From Candidimonas sp. SYP-B2681 (GTDB taxonomy: Bacteria; Pseudomonadota; Gammaproteobacteria; Burkholderiales; Burkholderiaceae_B), in assembly GCF_003971065.1 (NCBI RefSeq), contig NZ_RYDV01000006.1, positions 62,001-126,000 of the forward strand: a stretch of 64,000 nt of DNA. Reading direction: 5' to 3'. Below are positions 18,981 to 27,231 of this stretch, one piece after another (positions within the stretch are counted from its first letter, which is position 1; the number at the start of each line of letters is the position of its first letter). The translations under genes were made by a program, and so were the position numbers. Below the pieces are notes generated by a model. The model did no database searches. It saw only the letters and a list, made by a program, of their open reading frames with translations, and was not told where the DNA came from.

Positions 18981-19009
18981 AGATTAAGCCGCGGCCTATG
19001 GACTGTCAA
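18981..19009 (-). promoter_or_regulatory. Sigma70-type promoter for tctCBA
   Basis: On the minus strand TTGACA (19009-19004) and TAATCT (18986-18981) are separated by exactly 17 bases, about 50 bases upstream of the receptor's ATG. The -35 is a perfect consensus. It is the only good promoter seen in this intergenic stretch. Confidence 0.6.
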
Positions 19010-19052
19010 TGCGATTTATTTTATTGTCATGTAGGAAAAGGACCGGGTCTAG

Positions 19053-19382
19053 TCAGCCTTTGCTTGCGTTGACCACGTATTCTGCCACCGCGTTAATTTC
19101 CTCGTCGCTTAAGGTGTCCGTGAACGATGGCATGACGCCCACTCCGTCTCGTAGCGCGCGACGCACTTGTTCGAGGTCCGGCTTGAGTTCGTCTAGATTT
19201 GGGCCTACAGCGGCGGCTGCGCCGGCATCCGCCAAGGTATGGCATATCGCACATGCAGGCGTTGCCTGCGATTGGAACAAGGCCTTGCCACGCGCCAGCA
19301 TGGCGGTATCGGGACCACCGGCCATACATGGGCCTGCGACGCCCGCTACCACCAACGCTGCAATACTTACCGCGAATCTCAT
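19053..19382 (-). CDS. Class I c-type cytochrome, partner of the molybdoenzyme
   Basis: Small periplasmic electron carrier of 109 residues. A signal peptide (about residues 1-21, ending near CMAGG) is followed by the haem site CAICH and the axial Met in GVMPSF, the arrangement of a monohaem cytochrome c. C-terminal helix SDEEINAVAEYVVNA matches the fold. It starts 21 bases after the stop of the sulfite-dehydrogenase-like gene on the same strand, so it is most likely the electron acceptor for that enzyme, as SorB is for SorA. Confidence 0.9.
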   Translation of the reverse strand: MRFAVSIAALVVAGVAGPCMAGGPDTAMLARGKALFQSQATPACAICHTLADAGAAAAVGPNLDELKPDLEQVRRALRDGVGVMPSFTDTLSDEEINAVAEYVVNASKG

Positions 19383-19403
19383 TACTATCCTTCTACAAAA
19401 GGG

Positions 19404-20639
19404 TTATACGACATCGATCGTAACCATGTGGTCACGCCAGCTGTTGTTCATGTAGCCGCGTTCGTTTTCCTTGCGCGCTTCCGGCTGGGACGTGCCGGCC
19501 GCATTGGTGACTCGGCTTGCCAGCGCATAGTTGCCTGGTTTCAGGTCGACGGCCAGCACGAAGCCACGCCATGCATACTTGCCCAAGTCCGGCCCAGTAA
19601 GCTGGGCCTGTTGCCAGTCTCTGCCGCCATTAAGGGAAACCTCGACCACCTTGGCTTCACTCATGCCGCCCATTGCAACGCCGCTGATCTGGACACGACC
19701 TGCCTTCACCGGCTTGCCAGGATCCGAAGGCAAGGTGATCCAGGATTTTGGGTCCATTTCCCAAATCGAATCGAATTCGGGCGTGGCCTTAATCCCAATG
19801 GGCGAGTTTCGGTAGCTGCTTTGCTGAATCTTGGCGGTGGACTGTTCATTGGTGAAGGCGACGTGTTTGACGTACTTGACGTTATTGACCCCAGCATATC
19901 CAGGCACAATAACTCGCAACGGGCCGCCATGGGCCAGTGGCAGCGGTTCGCCGTTAATTTCCCACGCAAGAATGGCGTCTTCAATGCCGGCCACCGGCAC
20001 CGAGCGCTCTACCATGATGGTCTTGGGATCCAGTCCGGGGGGAATTTCCTCGCCGCCGGTGCTAGTCATATAGACCATGCCGTCGGCCATGCCGCCTGTG
20101 GCCTCAAGCACCGCCTTGAGGGGAACGCCAGTAAAAATGACGCAGCCGGCGGCGCCTACCGTCCATTGCGTGCCGCTGGGCTTATGCTTGAAAAAACCTC
20201 GGCCATTGCCGGAACACTGCAACACCGTCGCGATCGAAACCAGGCCGAGCGACTTCAGTTCGGCCACGGTAAAGGTGCGCGGAGATTTCACACCACTGAC
20301 CTCGACCTTCCAGGCATCTGGATCCTTCATGATGTCTTCGGATGGCGGCGAAATATTGTTCCGTATATAAAGCCTGTCCAGCGGGGTGATGCCGCTTGAC
20401 CCGAAGGCATTGCGGCGCGTCTCGATGGTGTTGGCGCTGTGGACGATCATGCTGTCCGCATCTTTCCATTTAGCGTACGCAGGCAAGGGCTTGGCGTTAG
20501 ATACCGGGCCCGGCGACGATTTGCTTGCCGGCTCGGTCGAGTCGGCCAATGCCAGCCCACTGCCCAAGCCGGCCCAGGCCACTGCACCACTTGCAGTGAT
20601 AAGCAGGCGCCGACGCGTGACGTCCGTCGTTTTTTTCAT
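19404..20639 (-). CDS. Sulfite dehydrogenase-like molybdopterin oxidoreductase (SorA/SoxC type)
   Basis: Periplasmic molybdenum enzyme of the sulfite oxidase family, 411 residues. The N-terminus has a twin-arginine signal (TRRRLLITASGAVAWAG). The Mo-coordinating cysteine is Cys142 in LQCSGNGRGFF, followed by the C-terminal dimerisation domain (VKAGRVQISGVAMGG). In animal and Starkeya-type sulfite oxidases the segment after this Cys is usually AGNRR; here it is SGNGR, closer to SoxC-like members, so the true substrate is uncertain. The partner cytochrome c gene follows directly. No other sox genes are near, which favours a SorAB-like two-subunit sulfite:cytochrome c system. It is divergent to an MFS gene. 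Confidence 0.87.
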   Translation of the reverse strand: MKKTTDVTRRRLLITASGAVAWAGLGSGLALADSTEPASKSSPGPVSNAKPLPAYAKWKDADSMIVHSANTIETRRNAFGSSGITPLDRLYIRNNISPPSEDIMKDPDAWKVEVSGVKSPRTFTVAELKSLGLVSIATVLQCSGNGRGFFKHKPSGTQWTVGAAGCVIFTGVPLKAVLEATGGMADGMVYMTSTGGEEIPPGLDPKTIMVERSVPVAGIEDAILAWEINGEPLPLAHGGPLRVIVPGYAGVNNVKYVKHVAFTNEQSTAKIQQSSYRNSPIGIKATPEFDSIWEMDPKSWITLPSDPGKPVKAGRVQISGVAMGGMSEAKVVEVSLNGGRDWQQAQLTGPDLGKYAWRGFVLAVDLKPGNYALASRVTNAAGTSQPEARKENERGYMNNSWRDHMVTIDVV

Positions 20640-20700
20640 GATGGTCTCCTGATTTTGGCGGAAAGATAAGCGCTTGTTTTTATGGCTTCTCGCTATGAGC

Positions 20701-20738
20701 TTATAACCTACAACTATTATGTCGACAACAGGTTATAA
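20701..20738. promoter_or_regulatory. 9-bp inverted repeat, candidate operator
   Basis: TTATAACCT at 20701-20709 and its perfect complement AGGTTATAA at 20730-20738 are separated by 20 bases that include a GTCGAC palindrome. It lies between the divergent molybdoenzyme and MFS genes, 61 bases from the former's start. No T-run follows, so it reads as a protein-binding site with half-sites about three helical turns apart rather than a terminator. Confidence 0.5.
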
Positions 20739-20884
20739 CGCCGTGTAGCAGTCTTTTTGTTAAATTATGGAGAATTCGGCGGTGCCGATAGCAGGAAATT
20801 ACCATACCCAGGCTGCACGCCGGTGCTAATATTCCCGATGCCCGCAAGACGCCATCCTGCCAACGCCACGCAACGCCTGATCTC

Positions 20885-22081
20885 ATGTCAATCCAAGCAC
20901 AACCACCCTATTTGCGTACGCTGTATATCGGCGCCTTTATCGTGCTGCTATCTCTGGGGGTACGCGCCACGTTCGGTTTATTCATGCAACCAATGGGGCT
21001 GGAGCATGGCTGGGGACGCGACGTCTTTTCGTTGGCCTTTGCCATTCAGAATATCGTTTGGGGCGTAGGCGCTATTTTTATGGGTATGCTGGCGGACCGC
21101 TACGGGGCTGGTCGCACCATTGCGCTGGGCGCAGTGTTGTATGTGCTGGGCATGGTCGGGATGCGTTTATCTACCGATGAAATGTCCTTATACCTGACGG
21201 CGGGCGTCATCGTAGGGCTAGGCCAAGCTGGCACGACATTCCCAGTGATCCTGCCCGTAGTGGCGCGCGCGGTCCCACCGGCCTATCGCAGCACGGCCAT
21301 GGGTATCGCCAGCGCGGGCGGCTCTTTGGGCCAGTTCGCCGTCGTGCCAACCGGTCAACTGCTGATCTCCACCATGGATTGGACTGGTGCCTTATGGGTA
21401 CTTTCAATATTCGTTGCAGCCGGTTTGCCTTTGGCGGCGTTCCTGAAGGGCCGGCCCGACGCCGGCGTTGTCACACATAGCCTGGGCGGCGCGATACGGC
21501 AAGCACTTGCCCATCCCTCCTTTCATTTCCTGTTCTGGAGCTATGCTGTTTGCGGTTTCCATACCGCTTTCATTACGCTGCACCTGCCCGCCTACCTCGC
21601 CGATGGCGGCCTGACCGCTGCGCATGGCGCCACCGCTATCGCCCTGATTGGCCTCTTCAACGTTGCGGGGTGCATTTATGCGGGCAAGCTGGGCGGGCGC
21701 TACAGCAAGAAGACCCTGCTGGCGGCCGTGTACTTTTTGCGGGCATTCGGCATCATTTTTCTGCTCGCCGTTCCGCTGACGCCCATGGTCGCTTATGTGT
21801 TCGCCGCGTGGATGGGCTTGTTCTGGCTGGGTACAGTACCGCTAACCCAGGGCCTGATCGGCCAGATCTATGGCTTCCGGTACGCCGCCACCCTTTCGGG
21901 GATTGCCTTTCTGGGGCATCAAGTCGGCAGCTTTATCGGCGTTTGGATGGGTGGCTATGTCTACCAAGCCACAGGCGGTTATACAATGGTTTGGTGGACC
22001 GGTATTGTGCTGGCCGTCGTTGCGGCGCTGCTATGCCTGCCCATCAAGGAACACACGCTTACTAGTCCGGCAGCGGCCTGA
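20885..22081 (+). CDS. MFS transporter
   Basis: Twelve-helix major facilitator of 398 residues in the inner membrane. The loop between helices 2 and 3 reads GMLADRYGAGRTIALG, the standard MFS G-x-x-x-D-R-x-G-R-R/K type signature. The internal charged loop (LKGRPDAGVVTHSLGGAI) separates two six-helix halves. The sequence resembles the oxalate/formate and monocarboxylate-type branch often seen beside catabolic genes in Burkholderiales. It is divergent from the molybdoenzyme across an inverted repeat. Substrate unknown; export of sulfite or of a sulfonate product is a possible link to the neighbour but only a guess. Confidence 0.92.
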   Translation: MSIQAQPPYLRTLYIGAFIVLLSLGVRATFGLFMQPMGLEHGWGRDVFSLAFAIQNIVWGVGAIFMGMLADRYGAGRTIALGAVLYVLGMVGMRLSTDEMSLYLTAGVIVGLGQAGTTFPVILPVVARAVPPAYRSTAMGIASAGGSLGQFAVVPTGQLLISTMDWTGALWVLSIFVAAGLPLAAFLKGRPDAGVVTHSLGGAIRQALAHPSFHFLFWSYAVCGFHTAFITLHLPAYLADGGLTAAHGATAIALIGLFNVAGCIYAGKLGGRYSKKTLLAAVYFLRAFGIIFLLAVPLTPMVAYVFAAWMGLFWLGTVPLTQGLIGQIYGFRYAATLSGIAFLGHQVGSFIGVWMGGYVYQATGGYTMVWWTGIVLAVVAALLCLPIKEHTLTSPAAA

Positions 22082-22107
22082 CGCCACCTAATCAGACGGT
22101 AACGCAT

Positions 22108-22290
22108 ATGCCCACGAGCCATTACAGCAGCAGTACCGAGACTACGGTGAAACCCATCCGCCGCTTGCGGCTGGGGCGCATCGCCGGCTGGCTGGCGCTC
22201 GCGGCGGTGTTGGCCTTGTCTTTCGTGGGATACCTTACACCGCAGATGCAAGTGCAGTGGGCCAATTTCATGTCGCTGTGCGGGTTCTAA
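22108..22290 (+). CDS. Small hypothetical single-pass membrane protein
   Basis: Sixty-residue reading frame 26 bases after the MFS gene. An N-terminal basic stretch (KPIRRLRLGRIAGW) leads into one hydrophobic segment (LALAAVLALSFVGYL, about residues 29-45). This is consistent with a small membrane protein or MFS accessory. No clear ribosome site precedes ATG 22108, which weakens the call. Its stop overlaps the convergent hypothetical gene by 4 bases. I do not recognise a family. Confidence 0.45.
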   Translation: MPTSHYSSSTETTVKPIRRLRLGRIAGWLALAAVLALSFVGYLTPQMQVQWANFMSLCGF

Positions 22291-22853
22291 GACCCTGCGG
22301 CTTTACCTTCCTCGACTGCCTTTTTCAAGTCCTCATCGGATAAAAGTCGCACGTCGGGATCTGCGGTGCCTCCTTGCGCAGGGGTGAAGTGCAACTTCTC
22401 CATGTAGGGCGTTGGTTTTTTCCTACGATAGTCTATGAACTCTTTCGCATAATAGTTTCGAGCTTCCGTGACGCTTTTCGCGCCCGTGGCGATGTCATGC
22501 ATGAGGTTCAGTGCAAGACAGTTAGCCTGCTCATCATGGCAGCGCGCTGACACTTCACCCGTAGTGCGGTTAACCACCACACTGCCGTCAAATGCGGCGA
22601 CATCATTGATTTTGTCGACGGGAAAACGGTAATCAATGACTGACTCGACGGAATCCAGATGCGTGGTGGGAAAGTTATGCTCGTGTACTCGTTTATACGC
22701 GACGATACGTTTCCACGGTCCGGGCTTATGCCAGATCACCACCGAATCCGTAACTTCATCAGGCTCCCCGTATTGGTCAACCACCAACTGTGCGGCTTCC
22801 CTGGCATCTTCCGGCCAGTTCTGTATAGATGCTGATATTTGCTTTGCAGACAT
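22287..22853 (-). CDS. Conserved hypothetical cytoplasmic protein
   Basis: A 188-residue soluble protein without signal peptide or membrane segment. I chose ATG 22853 because a strong GGAGGG ribosome site lies 5 bases upstream; the open frame extends 46 codons further but that part is not protein-like. The N-terminal half resembles a small alpha/beta domain with VVIWHKPGPWKRIVAYK and VIDYRFPVDKINDVAAFDGSVVVNRTTGEVSARCHDE, and the C-terminal half is charged and helical. I do not recognise the function. It sits downstream of an orphan Bug receptor on the same strand with a 144-base gap. Confidence 0.8.
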   Translation of the reverse strand: MSAKQISASIQNWPEDAREAAQLVVDQYGEPDEVTDSVVIWHKPGPWKRIVAYKRVHEHNFPTTHLDSVESVIDYRFPVDKINDVAAFDGSVVVNRTTGEVSARCHDEQANCLALNLMHDIATGAKSVTEARNYYAKEFIDYRRKKPTPYMEKLHFTPAQGGTADPDVRLLSDEDLKKAVEEGKAAGS

Positions 22854-22997
22854 AAAGTCCCTCCGAAATAGTTTGGGGAACTCGTTATGCAGCAACTTGC
22901 GGACCGGCAGAGGGAGATCCACTCTTAATACCACGGCTTGCCTTTCGGCGGCCAATGCAATACAGCGGGCGCATTGCACGCCCGCCGCCAAAACGAC

Positions 22998-23969
22998 TTA
23001 CTTCTGGATGTTGCGTTCTTTGATGATCCTGCCCCACTTGTCGAACTCTTTCTTAATGAAAGCGGCAAATTCCTGGCGCGTGGTAGGTTGTGGCGTCATG
23101 CCGAATTCGGTCAATTTCTTCTCCACTTCGGGGTCCTTCAAGACCTTAACGATTTCCTCGTTCCAGCGGTCAAGAATGGCTTCCGGCGTTTTGCCGGGAG
23201 CAACGAACGCATACCAGTTCAAGGCCTCGAATCCGGGGTAGCCTGATTCTGCGACCGTGGGTATATTCGGCAGGTAGGCAGGCCGTTTCACGCCAGTGGT
23301 GGCCAGGGGAATGAGCCTGTCAGTTTCCACGTATGGCATGGCGGTGGGCGGTGCGGAGAAGTAAGACATTACCCGTTCGCCCAACAGATCTTGCATCGCT
23401 TGCGCACCGCCCTTGTAGGGTACGTGCACCATGTTGACGTCAGCTTCCATGTTCAGTAGTTCGCCCGCCATATGCGACGCGGCTCCGAAACCGGACGAAG
23501 CAAAGTCGACTTTTTCGGGTGCCGTCTTAGCCAGATCCAGAAATTCCTTCAGCGTCTTGACGCCAGCCGCTTTGTGGACCACCAAAACGTTGGGAAAGTT
23601 TACGCCGCCAGAAATAGGTACCAGATCCTTGAAGGGGTCATAAGTCACTTCCATCAGGTGCGGAGAAATGGTCAGCGGTCCGACCGAGCCCAGCAGCAGC
23701 ATGCTGCCGTCGTTGGGCCCGTTGGCGACGAATTGATGGGCAATATTGCCCCCAGCGCCGGGTTTGTTGATAACGGCCACCGAGCGGCCAGTATTGTGCG
23801 CCAGCCTCTCCGCAATCAGACGGGCAGACGTGTCGGCCGCCCCGCCTGCCACAAAGCCCACAACCAAAGAAATCGGTCTGTTAGGCAATTCCTGGGCTGC
23901 GTGAGCCACCGTTACCAATAATGCGCCTGCAGATAGCATCAGGCCGCTCATCAGCTTATTAAATTTCAT
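22998..23969 (-). CDS. Bug-family tripartite tricarboxylate receptor, orphan
   Basis: Periplasmic Bug receptor of 323 residues. The signal peptide (MKFNKLMSGLMLSAGALLVTV, cleavage near AHA) is followed by LPNRPISLVVGFVAGGAADTSAR, the family's first strand and ligand loop with its conserved Asp. Later motifs NKPGAGGNIAHQFV and VPYKGGAQAMQDLLGERV are standard. ATG 23969 has a GGAGA ribosome site; the longer frame start at 24101 is rejected. No TctA/TctB genes adjoin it. A LysR gene lies just upstream on the same strand and may control it. Confidence 0.93.
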   Translation of the reverse strand: MKFNKLMSGLMLSAGALLVTVAHAAQELPNRPISLVVGFVAGGAADTSARLIAERLAHNTGRSVAVINKPGAGGNIAHQFVANGPNDGSMLLLGSVGPLTISPHLMEVTYDPFKDLVPISGGVNFPNVLVVHKAAGVKTLKEFLDLAKTAPEKVDFASSGFGAASHMAGELLNMEADVNMVHVPYKGGAQAMQDLLGERVMSYFSAPPTAMPYVETDRLIPLATTGVKRPAYLPNIPTVAESGYPGFEALNWYAFVAPGKTPEAILDRWNEEIVKVLKDPEVEKKLTEFGMTPQPTTRQEFAAFIKKEFDKWGRIIKERNIQK

Positions 23970-24126
23970 GGAAGGTCTCCTCGCGTTAAAGGTACCGTCA
24001 GTCAGCGCCGGGCTGTACTGAGCCGGGTTATCTATTTGTTGGCCGTAATGTAATCGCCTTTCCATTCTCCCGCTACGGGACATTAAGCCATAGCCCTTCA
24101 CAATTAGTGAACACCTGGATCGCCGA

Positions 24127-25050
24127 CTAACGCATCAGCGTTGCGCCCGGCCAGAGGCCTTCGGCAACCAGGGAGCGCATGACATCAATAAGTACGACGC
24201 GCGCCGCCAGACCGGCTGGAGAAAGCTGGTCATCGGACAGGCTTGCCACGAGATTGCGGCGCACCATCCTGTCGTGCAGCAAGGGGATACGCAGCAACTG
24301 TTTGTCGCTGGCCCGCACCACCGCCGCCCCAGGCTGTATGGTGGCGGCCAGGCCTGCATGCACAATGTCCATCAGCATGGACAGGCCGTCGACCTCGGCG
24401 ACGACATTGGGTTCGTGGCCATGATGGAAAAAGGCCGCATTCACAATGACCCTCAGGCCATGCGACCCTGTGGGCAGGACCAATGGCAGGTCTACGATGT
24501 CATTCAACGATAGATCGCCGGTGTCGGGCAGAGGGTACCGCGCAGGGTGTGCCACGACAAATAATTGTTCGGTGAGCATGGGCAACAAGGTCCAGCCCTG
24601 ATGGCTTCCGGCATGAAACAGCACGGCAAGGTCCAGTTGGCGCCGGCCCAACATCTGCGACAAATTTCCCGATAGGCTTTCAACCAAGTGCAGGCGTACG
24701 TCTGGGTAACGGGATTGCATGGCCCGCAACAATGGCACCCCCAGCACAGACGCGGTGGTTGGCGCCATACCTATCGACACATGCCCTGCAAGCCTCGCCG
24801 CCTGGGCGGCCTGCACGGCATTGGCGGCATGTCGCAGCACCAGCTCCGCCTCCTGGCAAAGCGCCATGCCTGCGGCAGTGGGCACCACGCCGGTTGAGGT
24901 ACGTTGCAATAGACGGGTACTGAGCTCGCTTTCCAGCCGGCTGATTTGTTGGCTGAGGGCGGACGTAACGACGCCCAGGTCCCGTGCGGCGCGGCCCATG
25001 CTGCCCAGTTCGACAACCCGCACAAAGTAACGCAACTGACGAAGTTCCAT
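24127..25050 (-). CDS. LysR-family transcriptional regulator
   Basis: LysR regulator of 307 residues. The DNA-binding domain is MELRQLRYFVRVVELGSMGRAARDLGVVTSALSQQISRLE, with a typical second wing ending RLLQRTSTGVVPT. The effector domain carries GTAG-type hydrophobic strands (LAVLFHAGSHQGWTLLP and TGSHGLRVIVNA), similar to NAC/Cbl-like and tricarballylate-type LysR proteins that regulate acid catabolism. It is 157 bases upstream of the Bug receptor gene and oriented the same way, so it is either in one operon with it or regulates it from its own promoter in the 202-bp gap 25051-25252, where no distinct site is visible. Confidence 0.92.
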   Translation of the reverse strand: MELRQLRYFVRVVELGSMGRAARDLGVVTSALSQQISRLESELSTRLLQRTSTGVVPTAAGMALCQEAELVLRHAANAVQAAQAARLAGHVSIGMAPTTASVLGVPLLRAMQSRYPDVRLHLVESLSGNLSQMLGRRQLDLAVLFHAGSHQGWTLLPMLTEQLFVVAHPARYPLPDTGDLSLNDIVDLPLVLPTGSHGLRVIVNAAFFHHGHEPNVVAEVDGLSMLMDIVHAGLAATIQPGAAVVRASDKQLLRIPLLHDRMVRRNLVASLSDDQLSPAGLAARVVLIDVMRSLVAEGLWPGATLMR

Positions 25051-25252
25051 GTCGGCAGGCGCTCAACGAGAGTTTAAGGACGTAATCATGGACCGGATTG
25101 TAGCCACGGTTCGCCATGTAGTGATGCCGAGGCAGAATCCGGAGGGCACTAGGTGTTGATGACGTGGAAGAAATACTGCGGTTGACCATACGCAAACAAA
25201 TTCACTCTGCTGCACGATTCCCCACCAATCCGGCAAGCGATATCTTGCAAGG

Positions 25253-26251
25253 TCAAATGCGCCCCTCTTCCAGCCCATGACAAGCCGCTACGCCATTGCC
25301 ATACGAACGCGTGGCCGGCGCTTCGATGCGGCAACGGTCATTGGCTTGAAGGCAGCGCGGGTGGAAAGTGCAACCTGAAGGAGGGTTTAGTGGGTTGGGT
25401 ACCTCCCCCCCGACCGGGACGCGGGCGCGACCTGCGCCGGTCAGGTCGGGAATGGCCCCCAACAGCATGCGCGTATAAGGATGGCGTGGGTTCGCAAACA
25501 ATTCGTCTCGCGTGGCGACTTCCACCAGCCGGCCCAAGTACATCACTCCGATTCGATCGGCCACGTGATGAACGACTGCCAGGTTATGCGAAATGAATAG
25601 ATAAGTCAGCCCCAGGTCGCGTTGCAAGTCCTTCATCAAATTTAGTACCTGCGCCTGTACGGACACGTCAAGGGCGGATGTGGGCTCGTCGCAAACCAGG
25701 AATTCGGGCCCCAACGCAAGCGCCCGCGCAATCGAAATACGCTGCCGCTGCCCGCCCGAAAACTGGTGGGGATAGCGGTTTTGGTCGTTGGGGTCCAGGC
25801 CTACCTGGTTTAGGAGCTCGTCTACCTTGCTGCGTTGCTGGGCGGCCGTCATGCGGGTGTGCGTGGCCAGGGGCTCGGCGATGATACGCCCGACGCGCCA
25901 CCGCGGGTTCAGACTGGCATATGGGTCCTGGAAGATCATTTGCAGCCGTTTACGCATCGCATGGCGGGCTTTACGGCTCATCGTCTCGACCGCCTGGCCG
26001 TCGAACTCGATGCTGCCGCGGGTAGGCTGATACAAGCCCGCCAGCAGCCTGGCAATCGTCGACTTGCCGCATCCCGATTCGCCCACCAGCGCCAGTGTCT
26101 CGCCTCTATTGATGTGAAACGACACGCCGTCAACCGCACGCAGCGTGACGCGCGGTCGGCGGTGAATGACGCGGTCCAGCCATGGAATGGACACGTCGAA
26201 CCAGCGCGCGGCATCGTTGACCTGTATCAGTGGTTGTTCGGCCAGCCTCAT
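25253..26251 (-). CDS. Dpp/Opp-type ABC transporter ATP-binding protein (DppF-like)
   Basis: Second ATPase of a dipeptide/oligopeptide importer, 332 residues. Walker A GESGCGKSTIARLL, signature FSGGQRQRISIARAL and Walker B FLVCDEPTSALDVSVQ are complete, with the oligo_HPY C-terminal extension (NPLNPPSGCTFHPRC) that binds an iron-sulfur cluster in some members. ATG 26251 overlaps the preceding ATPase stop by four bases (ATGA); the longer start at 26350 is rejected. Last gene of the operon. Confidence 0.94.
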   Translation of the reverse strand: MRLAEQPLIQVNDAARWFDVSIPWLDRVIHRRPRVTLRAVDGVSFHINRGETLALVGESGCGKSTIARLLAGLYQPTRGSIEFDGQAVETMSRKARHAMRKRLQMIFQDPYASLNPRWRVGRIIAEPLATHTRMTAAQQRSKVDELLNQVGLDPNDQNRYPHQFSGGQRQRISIARALALGPEFLVCDEPTSALDVSVQAQVLNLMKDLQRDLGLTYLFISHNLAVVHHVADRIGVMYLGRLVEVATRDELFANPRHPYTRMLLGAIPDLTGAGRARVPVGGEVPNPLNPPSGCTFHPRCLQANDRCRIEAPATRSYGNGVAACHGLEEGRI

Positions 26252-27219
26252 GGACGCTCCTGCGCATGTAGCCAACAGGCGGCGCGGCTGGCGTTCGCGG
26301 GAAAAAGCTCGGGTCGCTCCAAGGTGCAGCGCGGCGTGGTGAACGTGCACCGCGGATGGAAGGCGCAGCCCGAGGGGATGGCGTTAAGTCGCGGCATGCT
26401 GCCGTCGATCTGAACGAGTCGTTCTATATTCTTATCCAGCACGGGGATAGACCCCATCAGACCCGCAGTGTATGGGTGTTGCGGGTGGCGGATAACGCTG
26501 GCCACGGGCCCAATCTCGACGATACGCCCTGCATACATGACGGCCACACGGTCGGCTGTCTCGGCAATGACGCCCATGTCGTGCGTGATGAGCATGACCG
26601 AAGCGCCCTGCGACTTACACAGCGCCTTAAGCAAGTCGATGATCTGTGCTTGTATGGATACGTCCAGCGCCGTGGTGGGCTCGTCTGCCACGATAAGCTT
26701 GGGCTCGGCGGCAAGGGCCAGCGCAATCACAACCCGCTGGCGCATGCCGCCCGAGAACTGATGCGGGTAATGGTCGATGCGTTCGCGCGCCGCAGGGATG
26801 CCCGTGGATTCCAGCAATTCAATGGCGCGCCCGCGCGCCTGCTTTTGCGATAGCGGCAGGTGCGTGACTATTGTCTCGGTAAGCTGCTGACCTATGGAGT
26901 ACAAAGGATTGAGCGAAGTCAGCGGGTCCTGGAAAATGGCCCCGATTTCGCGCCCGCGTAAACGGCGCATCTGGTCGTCAGGCAGGTTGTCGATGCGCTT
27001 GCCATTCAACCGGATTTCGCCGCCCGAGATCCGTCCTGGAGGATCAAGCAACCCGATGATAGACGCGCCGGTAAGCGACTTTCCTGCGCCCGACTCGCCC
27101 ACCACGCCCAGGATTTCGCCTTGCGCAATGGAAAAGCTAACGTCTTGCAAGGCCTTGAGCGTGCCCCGTCGACTGGGAAACTCGACGTTCAGATTTCTTA
27201 CTTCAAGAAGTTCGGTCAT
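26248..27219 (-). CDS. Dpp/Opp-type ABC transporter ATP-binding protein (DppD-like)
   Basis: First ATPase of the peptide importer, 323 residues. Walker A is GESGAGKSLTGASI, signature FSGGMRQRVVIALAL, Walker B LIVADEPTTALDVSIQ, H-loop MLITHDMGV. The Cys-containing oligo_HPY extension (IPSGCAFHPRCTF) is at the C-terminus. It starts 12 bases after the permease stop and overlaps the partner ATPase by four bases, the usual D-F order. Confidence 0.95.
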   Translation of the reverse strand: MTELLEVRNLNVEFPSRRGTLKALQDVSFSIAQGEILGVVGESGAGKSLTGASIIGLLDPPGRISGGEIRLNGKRIDNLPDDQMRRLRGREIGAIFQDPLTSLNPLYSIGQQLTETIVTHLPLSQKQARGRAIELLESTGIPAARERIDHYPHQFSGGMRQRVVIALALAAEPKLIVADEPTTALDVSIQAQIIDLLKALCKSQGASVMLITHDMGVIAETADRVAVMYAGRIVEIGPVASVIRHPQHPYTAGLMGSIPVLDKNIERLVQIDGSMPRLNAIPSGCAFHPRCTFTTPRCTLERPELFPANASRAACWLHAQERP

Positions 27220-27231
27220 GCCCCTGCCCGT

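Noticed and set aside
19239-20399. 386-codon plus-strand frame
   Set aside because: It lies antisense to the molybdoenzyme and cytochrome genes, whose Tat signal, Mo-Cys and haem motifs make them the real genes. The antisense protein has no recognisable domain.
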